Assembly: GCF_001661265.1 (NCBI RefSeq)
Contig: NW_017567003.1
Span: forward strand, 62,001-126,000
From: Saitoella complicata NRRL Y-17804
Lineage: Eukaryota; Ascomycota; Saitoellomycetes; Saitoellales; Saitoellaceae
Direction: 5' to 3'
DNA: 64,000 bases
The notes beneath the pieces were generated by a model. It was not told where the DNA came from. It saw only the letters and a program-made list of their open reading frames with translations, and searched no databases. Of the stretch, positions 11,011 through 19,150 are shown piece by piece (position 1 is the first letter of the stretch; each line of letters begins with the position of its first letter). The translations under genes were made by a program, and so were the position numbers.

Positions 11011-11573
11011 ATGGCTGACCGTCTTAGAGTCGAGGCTGCTTGTGAGTGACCTTTGCCAGATATCTTGTGCGCTTTCTTTACGAGATTCGGCGTAGCTCCT
11101 CGCTGTTTGTACGTGGATCATGTACTGACTTTTGTGCGACAGCCCTCACGATGTACGCGTCTTACTACGAGGACTTGGCCACCTTGGTGGAGAGCACCCC
11201 CGTGGAGGCCTTTGCTGCCTCCAACTTCATCTCTCAGTTCCGCAGGACTCAGGACAAGTTGGCCGACGCCATGAAGCCCAGGAAGAGGAAGGCCGACGGC
11301 GAGCCTCACGCCCCCTCCGCGAAGTGGACTCCTGAGAGCACCGAGGCGCTGAAGAAGGCCATTGGGAAGCACGGTAACGAGAGCTGGAAGGAGGTCGTCA
11401 CTGAGTTGAAGGGAGAGTACACCAAGACTCAGGTCTACGAGAAGGCCAGGAGGTTGGGCTTGACCAAGCCCGTTGCGAAGAAGGAGAACGACACTGCTGA
11501 GGATAACGGCGACAATGAGGAGGGAAGTACTACTGGAAGCGACAGTGACTCCGAGAGCGACCCTGACGCGTAA
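11011..11573 (+). CDS. Small SANT/Myb-like protein
   Basis: Two exons, 11011-11041 and 11143-11573, with a 101-nt intron starting GTGAGT; 153 residues. Residues about 72-120 form a single Myb/SANT-like three-helix unit: KWTPESTEALKKAIGKHGNESW has two tryptophans 20 residues apart, and the third helix has Tyr (VYEKARRLGL) where Myb has a third Trp. An RKRK motif before it could be a nuclear signal, and the tail is acidic (Glu, Asp, Ser). I do not recognise the family; DNA or chromatin binding is inferred from the fold only. Codon use is as biased as in RNR1, suggesting high expression. An in-frame ATG in exon 2 (11152) is a possible alternative start. Confidence 0.75.
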
Positions 11574-11582
11574 AAGACGCGT
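11566..11582. promoter_or_regulatory. Two ACGCGT (MluI cell-cycle) boxes, 5 nt apart
   Basis: ACGCGT at 11566-11571, overlapping the stop codon region of the SANT-like gene, and again at 11577-11582. This hexamer is the MBF binding site that drives G1/S transcription of ribonucleotide reductase in yeasts. It lies about 400 bp upstream of the RNR1 ATG. Function here is inferred. Confidence 0.4.
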
Positions 11583-11975
11583 TGAATGACGTCGAGATGG
11601 TGTTATGATAATGGCGTAAGATCGAGTGTTTGGGTATTTTAAGGCATGGAAAACGGACAAGGCTTAATCAAGATACTTTACGGAACAAAATGAGACATAA
11701 TCCTATACCTCCTGCTTCCATTATCCTCGAGGACTGGTTCGATCCAAAAGTCGTGTTGTGAATAATATTACTTTGCTCTTTTGGGTTTGGCGGCGAACGC
11801 GCTTTCGTTACTAATTAGCTTCCCTCTTCGATTCAAAACCAGAAAGGGCCCCCGGACGGAAACAGAACACCAGACCACGACCCTCGAAGGACGAAATCAT
11901 ACCCAAGCACTCCTATCGTCCATCAGAGTATCGTTAGCATCTTGCCTTATCATTCATACATAACTACAGATCACA
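11574..11975. other. RNR1 upstream region
   Basis: About 400 bases of 3' flank of the SANT-like gene and RNR1 promoter. A pair of ACGCGT boxes lies at its left end (separate entry). No coding frame seen. Confidence 0.5.
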
Positions 11976-14599
11976 ATGTTCGTATACAAGCGAGGTATGT
12001 ACTGCTCTTTTTTGACGCGTCGACGCGTATCTGACCCAATCACATAGATGGTCGTAAGGAGCGCGTTGCTTTCGACAAGATTACTGCTCGTGTGAGCAGA
12101 CTATGCTATGGTCTCGACGCGGAACACGTCGATGCTGTCTCTATCACTCAGAAGGTCATCTCTGGTGTTTACCAGGGTGTCACCACCGTCGAGCTCGACA
12201 ACCTTGCTGCCGAGACTGCAGCATACATGACCACCAAGCACCCGGACTACGCTATCTTGGCTGCTCGTATCGCGGTTTCCAACTTGCACAAGCAGACCAA
12301 GAAGGTCTTCTCTCACGTCATTGCTGACCTCTACAACTATGTCAACCCCAAGAACGGACGCAGAAGTCCTATGATCTCTGACGAGACCTACCAGATTGTC
12401 ATGAAGCACGCTGAGGAGTTGGACTCTGCTGTCATTTACGACCGTGACTTCAACTACAACTTCTTCGGTTTCAAGACCCTCGAGAGGTCCTACCTCCTCC
12501 GTATTAACGGCCAGATTGCTGAGAGACCCCAGCATATGATCATGCGTGTTGCTGTCGGTATTCACGGCTCCGAGATCGCCAAGGTCATCGAGACCTACAA
12601 CCTCATGTCCCAGAAGTACATGACTCACGCTTCTCCTACTCTCTTCAACGCGGGTACTCCTAACCCCCAGTTGTCTTCCTGTTTCTTGGTTACCATGAAG
12701 GATGACTCCATTGAGGGTATCTACGACACTCTTAAGACCTGTGCTATGATCTCCAAGACTGCTGGCGGTATTGGATTGAACGTGCACTGCATTCGCTCCA
12801 CCGGATCTTACATTGCTGGTACCAACGGATCCTCGAACGGTATCGTCCCCATGTTGCGTGTCTTCAACAACACTGCTCGCTACGTCGACCAGGGTGGTAA
12901 CAAGCGTCCTGGTGCTTTCGCCATCTACATGGAGCCTTGGCATCCTGATGTCTTCGAGTTCCTCGACCTTCGCAAGAACCACGGTAAGGAGGAGGTCCGT
13001 GCCCGTGACTTGTTCTACGCTCTCTGGATTCCCGACTTGTTCATGGAGCGTGTCGAGGCCAACGGGGAGTGGACTTTCATGGACCCTAACGAGGCCCCTG
13101 GCTTGCACGAGTGCTACGGTGAGGAGTTCAAGGCTCTCTACCAGAAGTACGAGCAGGAGGGTCGTGGACGTCGCACCATCAAGGCCCAGAAGCTCTGGTA
13201 CGCCATCTTGGAGGCCCAGACTGAGACTGGTAACCCCTTCATGCTCTACAAGGATGCCTGTAACGAGAAGTCCAACCAGAAGAACTTGGGTGTCATCAAG
13301 TGCTCCAACCTCTGTACCGAAATTGTCGAGTACTCCGCTCCCGATGAGGTTGCTGTCTGCAACTTGGCTTCCATCGCTCTTCCCACCTTCGTCGAGAACG
13401 GTGTATACAACTTCCAGAAGTTGCATGATGTCACCAAGGCTGTTACCCGCAACTTGAACAAGATCATCGACGTCAACTACTACCCCGTTGAGGAGGCGCG
13501 TCGTTCCAACATGCGCCACCGTCCCATCGGTGTCGGAGTGCAGGGTTTAGCCGATGCTTTCTTGGCTCTCCGCATGCCTTTCGAGTCTCCTGAGGCCAAG
13601 AAGCTCAACATCCAGATCTTCGAGACTATCTACCACGCTGCCCTGGAGGCCTCCCATGAGCTTGCTTTGGAGGAGGGTCACTACGAGACTTTCCCTGGAT
13701 CTCCCACTTCTCAGGGTGTCTTGCAGTTCGACATGTGGAACGTTCAGCCTACCTCCCTCTGGGAGTGGGAGACTTTGAGGGAGAAGATCAAGAAGGATGG
13801 TGTCCGCAACTCCTTGTTGGTTGCTCCTATGCCCACTGCCTCCACCTCGCAGATTCTCGGTTTCAACGAGTGTTTCGAGCCCTACACCTCCAACATGTAC
13901 TCTCGTCGTGTCTTGTCTGGAGAGTTCCAGATCGTCAACCCTTGGTTGTTGAAGGACTTGGTCGAGATGGGTCTCTGGTCCGACGCCATGAAGAACCGTA
14001 TCATCGCCGAAAACGGTTCCGTCCAGAACATCCCGTCCATCCCTGCCGATATCAAGGCTCTCTACAAGACGGTCTGGGAAATCTCCCAGAAGACCATCAT
14101 TGACATGGCTGCCGACCGTGGTGCCTTCATCGACCAATCTCAGTCTTTGAACATCCACTTGAGGAACCCCACTATGGGTAAGCTCACCTCCATGCACTTC
14201 TACGGCTGGAAAAAGGGATTGAAGACCGGCATGTACTACCTCCGTACTCAGGCCGCTGCTGCTGCAATTCAGTTCACTGTCGACAAGAGCTCCATCACTG
14301 ATGAGACTCTTCGTGCGGAGGCTAAGTACGCAACTCCTTCCAAGCCCAAGACCATCGCCAACAACGGTCTCCCTAACGGCGATGCCCTGACTGAGAAGGT
14401 TGGTCAGTTGAACCTTGGTAACGGCAACGGTGCTGCCGCTCCTCAAGCCAATGGTGACTCCAACGGTGAGGCTTCCTCTTCCAAGAAGACTGAGAAGCCT
14501 GGAGAGGACGCGTCTGAGCAGGATGTTGATATCTACAACTCCAAGGTCATCGCTTGCTCCATTGATAACCCTGAGGCGTGTGAAATGTGCTCTGCATAG
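11976..14599 (+). CDS. RNR1: Ribonucleoside-diphosphate reductase large subunit (class Ia)
   Basis: A 19-nt first exon (11976-11994), a 53-nt intron (11995-12047) and one long exon (12048-14599) give 856 residues. The protein starts MFVYKRDGRKE, inside the N-terminal ATP-cone that senses ATP/dATP. It has the barrel signatures LSSCFL (active-site Cys), NLCTEI (catalytic asparagine, cysteine and glutamate region), [15 protein letters not shown] and the radical-transfer Tyr pair MYYLRTQ. The C-terminal tail, after a poorly conserved Asn/Gly/Ala-rich linker, ends CEMCSA, the swinging CxxC pair that re-reduces the active site. The enzyme makes dNDPs for DNA synthesis together with an R2 subunit not in this window. 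Codon use is extremely biased, as expected for a highly expressed gene. Two ACGCGT boxes lie inside intron 1. Confidence 0.98.
12015..12028. promoter_or_regulatory. Tandem ACGCGT boxes inside RNR1 intron 1
   Basis: ACGCGT at 12015-12020 and 12023-12028, two bases apart, within the 53-nt first intron. These match the MBF (Mbp1/Swi6, Cdc10/Res) site. Downstream placement in an intron is unusual for this element. Binding is inferred. Confidence 0.4.
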
Positions 14600-15443
14600 A
14601 GGGTGAATTAAAAGAGAGTTTGTGCTTGTAGTTCTTATTGTTATCTAGGGTCATCGGGTCACGGTTCTTGGTTTCTTATGGGGTTATCGTTTGCTTCGTT
14701 TGTTATAGTTTAGCTTGACATTTTTGCTCTAATAGAGGTTCATGAACTTAATTTTGCTTTCCGTGTTCTCACGTTATCACCGTACGCACGGCGCCGGCCA
14801 GTCAGAGCCGCAACGTTGCGAGGAGGCATCTGTGTCGTGTCGGAGAGGTCAAATCACTTCTCGGCAACGAAGAGAATCTTCTGATCGACCGCTATGTCTG
14901 TGTCGGGTACTTCCCTTTTTGGGATTAATATGTCCCTACAACGTCGACAGACCTCGATCGCGAACCCAGGTTTTCGGGCTCCTCGAATTAGCCGCTGGAA
15001 AACACACAGTGATACCTTCACGATGATTCTCGGCAGATGCTCTCTAGTAGAACACTGCCTGATCAGGCTGCACAGTGAGCTCCTGCCGATCGGCAGCTTT
15101 TCATTCCACTCCACCAAGAAAGCTGAGTTCAATCCTGGGAGCAACACATACCCTCATCACTACAGTCCGCGACATCTCACACACACCGTGGCACCTGGCA
15201 ATCCCATTCACCACCATTCTCCTCCGAACAGCCACAACCCTCCCAATAGCCATCCGTGTCCGGTCGAAGCCTGCACAAATGTAAGATCTAGCCAATATAG
15301 AGAAAACAAAGGACTTACCTGTTGGCTGTTCATCAAGTGGTACGACAATAATGATGGCACACGTGACACACTACATTTCTTGTTTGCCGATCTCATGTTC
15401 ATCCAAAGTGGCCTATCGATCACGGACCCAACTCATGCCTCCT
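14600..15443. other. Unresolved stretch between RNR1 and HPM1
   Basis: The RNR1 3' end occupies the left part. On the minus strand there is an intron-like segment (15271-15318) with a GTAAGT donor and TTTGTGCAG acceptor, flanked by short open frames, and a 97-codon frame at 14854-15147. I could not assemble a protein I recognise. The plus-strand open frame 14894-15550 overlaps HPM1 and is low complexity. A small minus-strand gene or an extended HPM1 3' untranslated region with an intron are both possible. Confidence 0.35.
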
Positions 15444-16457
15444 CTACGGCGCCACATTCACCTTCAGTATCGTCCTTGCAACTCCCTGAGTGGAAACCTC
15501 ATCAACAGGCTCCCACGTCATCACATTCCTCCCCTCCACTGCCCGCTTAAACTCATCAATACCCCCTCCAACCCCAAAATAAACCTTCTTTGCAGCAACC
15601 AAAGCTTGTGACCCCAAAAGACAGCATCCATTCAAAACATCTGTAAAGGCTGGTAGAGAGTTGGGAGAGTAGATTGTCTCTGACGCCAGAAGGACACTGG
15701 GAGCAGGGTTCATGTACCCAAGCATTTCTTCGCCCCAGCCACCGCTTAGGAGGGTGATGTGGACGTTCTTCATCTCGAGGTCATTCAGGAATGCGGCCTT
15801 GTCCTCGTCCGTGACGTCGATTTCACCTTCATCTTCCCACCCCCCTTCCTCCGCGCGAGAAAGTGCCCATGCCAAATACATATTCGGCACTGTAACATGC
15901 TGCAAGACCGAAGCATTATAGTCCTGCAATGTCAGAGACAACGAGTGTCCCTTGACAAGTGCTTGATGCAACAAATGCATACTCGGCAACGCAGACCCAC
16001 ATCCAAGCTCTGCGACCCTTGCCGGGAACGTCAGTGTGCCCGCACTGATCTCCGTCGATAGATACCGTGATAGGTCGATCGAACACTCCCAGGTCTTGAA
16101 ACCGCCTTCGTATACCCCAGGAATGACATCGTCAACACCATTGAGTGCTTCTTTCGTTCGCTCATCCTCTTCTTTTACATCATCCATGTCCTCCTCATGC
16201 ATGAGTTGTAACTTGATATCCCATAGCTCGCGTTTTGGGATTTGTGCATCTGTGTCGGGGATGTTGAGGGTAGAGTAGTTGAGCTTGTGTGGTAATCTCG
16301 CCACAAACCCCGTTAAGTCATGGACCTGGGGTGTAAGTGAGGGGACGGTTGAGGCCGGGCATGCAATGGAGAGTGAGGAGGTGACTGAGGCCAGTTGTTC
16401 ATTCTCATCAATGTCGATGTCCTCGTCAGCGAAGTTAAAGTTGAAGGTGGAGGACAT
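15444..16457 (-). CDS. HPM1: Protein-histidine N-methyltransferase (METTL18/Hpm1 family)
   Basis: Single exon, 337 residues from the ATG at 16457. An in-frame ATG at 16556 would add 33 residues without family resemblance. The N-terminus is acidic. The block EGGFKTWECSIDLSRYL is the family hallmark just before the S-adenosylmethionine-binding fold, whose motif I is VAELGCGSALPSMHLL. A later LLASETIYSPNSLP block matches the family's catalytic region. Yeast Hpm1 methylates a histidine of ribosomal protein uL3 and affects 60S assembly and translation fidelity. The gene is divergent from the orphan gene at 16644 with only 186 bp between starts. Confidence 0.9.
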   Translation of the reverse strand: MSSTFNFNFADEDIDIDENEQLASVTSSLSIACPASTVPSLTPQVHDLTGFVARLPHKLNYSTLNIPDTDAQIPKRELWDIKLQLMHEEDMDDVKEEDERTKEALNGVDDVIPGVYEGGFKTWECSIDLSRYLSTEISAGTLTFPARVAELGCGSALPSMHLLHQALVKGHSLSLTLQDYNASVLQHVTVPNMYLAWALSRAEEGGWEDEGEIDVTDEDKAAFLNDLEMKNVHITLLSGGWGEEMLGYMNPAPSVLLASETIYSPNSLPAFTDVLNGCCLLGSQALVAAKKVYFGVGGGIDEFKRAVEGRNVMTWEPVDEVSTQGVARTILKVNVAP

Positions 16458-16643
16458 TTGAAATTTGGGTTGTGTTCTGCGCAGTCGCATAAAGTTCCGA
16501 CTTTCGCTGTTTGTGTGGGGTAACCCGGACACTGCGCCTGACGAGACCGCATTCATCCCCGGCGACCCTCCCCATCCATTCCTGGGTTCCGATCATCCTA
16601 TTTCTTCTGCGAGATCATCAATTGATCACTTCCTACTTCAGCA

Positions 16644-17924
16644 ATGGGTCTCCCGATGTATCGCTCCCCTTCGCCAGAGGGCTCTCCTGAACCCAAGCGG
16701 ACTCGTCTGGATGAACGGGTTAACGAGGAGATCAATGGCACTTCCGGCGTGCGTCGAAGCCCTTACGGTTCGTACTCCGACGCTCTCCGCCACGGACAAA
16801 CCATGATCAGATCACGCTCCAGCTCAAGGGATGCTCGTCGCCGTACTCCTTCGACCTCCGCCATCCACGACCGCGAAGGCCGCGTCGTCTACACCCGCGA
16901 ACAATCTCGCATGTACGAACGCTGGATGAGCGACGAGCACCGCCGTCTTGTATCCAGAGACAGTCCTGATGCCGAAGTCCTCGAAGGTGCATTGAGCATC
17001 GTGAACGACAACAACCGTCTCCGCGGATGGGATCATAGACTTACGGAGGAGGACGCAGCGAGGGTCGCTAATATGCGGCCCTCTGAAAGGTTCGACACAA
17101 TGATCCGTGCGGCGAGGATTGTGTCGGAGAGGAGGGCGCTGAGGGGGTTGACGAGTTCGGGCCTCTTGCCGATTAGTCCTGCCGATCGTGCGGAACAGCA
17201 CGATGCGATTGCGGATATGCTCTCCGAGATGGAGCCATCTCCTCGTGAAACTGCCGACATTGAGGAGCTCAGAGCTGGTATCCGTCGGCAGCGTGAGAGT
17301 TTGCAGAATATCGAGACGCGTCTGCGTGAGGAGAGGGCCGCGCGCAGAGTTCTTCTCGCTCCCGCTCGACGTCCGACTCCGCCGTTCGTTACCGCTGCCA
17401 GTTACGACTCGGGAGCGCAGGCTGAGCACAGAACCACTTTCTCTTTCAGCTTCTCCCAAAGCGAACGTGGTGTCAATGCGGAATTTGAAGCAGATGACGG
17501 CACCAGTCCTACTCCAAACATCCCCGACCCGGGGCCTGAGCATGAACCCATCCCAGCTGCAGCTAACGTCTACAACCCCCCTCGTATCTTGCTCTCTCCA
17601 GTCCCCTTCTTCCGCCTCTTCTCCTCCATCCACCACCTCCGTCGTCAACACCGCGACCCCACCATCGGTACGCGTGCATTTACCCTCTTCTGGCGTTTAA
17701 TCCAGGACGTCAATGTTATGAGTGGGAGAACACCGATTCAGAGAGCGTTGGCGGAAGAACTCTGTGATAGCTTGAATGAGATTGAGGGGTTGGAGGGGGA
17801 AGTGCGTGCAGAGGTGCTGGCGCTTATTGCGGATCGGGTTGAGGTGGGGTGTCTGGACGGTCCGGAGACGGAAAGGTTGGAGTCTGAGGAGGTTCTTCCT
17901 GGAATTGCTCTAGTTGGCCTTTAG
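16644..17924 (+). CDS. Unknown protein, helical, 426 residues
   Basis: Intronless. I do not recognise a family. The first 90 residues are Ser/Pro/Arg rich with a PKRTR nuclear-type signal. Residues about 95-240 are charged and probably helical, with several Glu/Arg heptad-like runs (ELRAGIRRQRESLQNIETR) that look like a short coiled coil. An acidic Pro-rich spacer follows, then a helical C-terminal region (LLSPVPFFRLFSSIHHLRRQ to the end) that looks folded. No signal peptide or membrane segment. Codon use is like its neighbours. It shares a short divergent promoter with HPM1, so co-expression is plausible. A nuclear location is inferred only from the basic cluster. Confidence 0.75.
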   Translation: MGLPMYRSPSPEGSPEPKRTRLDERVNEEINGTSGVRRSPYGSYSDALRHGQTMIRSRSSSRDARRRTPSTSAIHDREGRVVYTREQSRMYERWMSDEHRRLVSRDSPDAEVLEGALSIVNDNNRLRGWDHRLTEEDAARVANMRPSERFDTMIRAARIVSERRALRGLTSSGLLPISPADRAEQHDAIADMLSEMEPSPRETADIEELRAGIRRQRESLQNIETRLREERAARRVLLAPARRPTPPFVTAASYDSGAQAEHRTTFSFSFSQSERGVNAEFEADDGTSPTPNIPDPGPEHEPIPAAANVYNPPRILLSPVPFFRLFSSIHHLRRQHRDPTIGTRAFTLFWRLIQDVNVMSGRTPIQRALAEELCDSLNEIEGLEGEVRAEVLALIADRVEVGCLDGPETERLESEEVLPGIALVGL

Positions 17925-18205
17925 GAGAAGGTACAGGGTGTCTGAAGACGATGTAGGACGGAATAGTGTCAGGTTATGATGGCTACTGATTCATTGAGGG
18001 ATGTGTTTCGGGGTGTTTCTTAAGTTTTATCGATATCCAATATACCACTTATCCCATTGTGACCGCCAACTCCAACAGTTCTCAGATTTCGTCGTCTTTT
18101 TCCCCGGGTTCAGATGTCCCTCCAAGATGACCGTGCACTGCAGCCGCTGCGAAAGTCGGGAAGTAAAGCCGTACCCCACATTCGCATGACGACGAGCTGG
18201 CAGTC

Positions 18206-19009
18206 ATGGAGACTATCGAGGAATTGACAGGGCACTTGCTCCGTGTCGCAAAGGATCTTGATCAATCCAAGCGCTACCTCGTGGTATGTACGGCGTACCC
18301 CGTCAGTATAATCTCCCTAACCATACCCACTGGCAGGCCGTCGCAGGCTCCCCCGGCTCCGGCAAGACCACAATCGCAACCCAAGTTATCCGCAAAATCA
18401 ATGAATACTCTCAAGCAACCTACGACGTGGACATGGCCGGCTTCGTCCCCATGGACGGGTTCCACCTCACAAGAGCACAACTCGACGCCATGCCTGATCC
18501 CATTGCGGCACATGCCCGGCGGGGTGCGCCGTTCACTTTTGATCCGCATAAGCTGAAGAAGCTGGTGGAGAGGCTGCGTAAGCCGATTGGGTCTACCGCT
18601 ATCACTGCACCGTCATTTGACCACGCAGTCAAGGATCCACTGGAGGATGATATCCAGGTCTTGCCGACCCAGAGAATCATCATTCTCGAAGGCAACTACC
18701 TCCATCTCAAAGACGAACCATGGTGTGAAATCGCAGCTATGATGGATGAGCTGTGGTATGTTGACGTGGACAGGGACCTCGCCAGAGAACGCCTGATCGC
18801 AAGACATTTGAAGGCGGGATTGGCGGATACCCCAGAAGCAGCCGGAGCGAGAGCAGACAACAACGATCTACCAAACGGGTACATCCCCTCAGGTTAAACC
18901 TTCCTTGGTCAAAGCTAACCAGCTGTACAGTGACTACATCAAAGCTAACGCCGTCAAACCGACAAGAACAATCAAAAGCGCACAAGACCCTCGTCTGAAA
19001 GAACAGTAG
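18206..19009 (+). CDS. YFH7: P-loop kinase of the uridine kinase/phosphoribulokinase family (Yfh7-like)
   Basis: Three exons: 18206-18283, 18337-18878 and 18931-19009 (232 residues); introns of 53 and 52 nt. The Walker A motif GSPGSGKT falls at residues 30-37, immediately after intron 1. It is followed by VPMDGFHLTRAQLD (acidic base and phosphate region), RRGAPFTFD and LEGNYLHL, the signature string of the fungal and bacterial nucleoside/fructose kinase-like subgroup that includes yeast Yfh7. The C-terminal block NDLPNGDYI, restored only when intron 2 is removed, is also conserved. The fold predicts ATP-dependent phosphorylation of a small nucleoside or sugar; the substrate of Yfh7 itself is not settled, so none is assigned. 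Confidence 0.88.
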
Positions 19010-19150
19010 ATCCAAAGAACTGATATAATCGTACACTCTACAACCTCTAAAAATACAAAGATGCTATGAGCATGCGACGTAGCCAAAAAAACGCCGACTA
19101 TCCAAAAGCCATGTCCACAAGTGTCAAAAATCGTCTCATGTATCGTATCC

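Noticed and set aside
12101-13519. 472-codon open frame antisense to RNR1, and a 299-codon one at 13547-14446
   Set aside because: RNR1 is certain on the plus strand. Its extreme preference for C-ending codons suppresses stops in this antisense frame; the translations are Val/Leu/Gly/Asp-rich low-information sequence.
14894-15550. 218-codon plus-strand frame over the RNR1-HPM1 gap
   Set aside because: His/Pro/Ser-rich with no family features and overlaps HPM1 coding sequence antisense.
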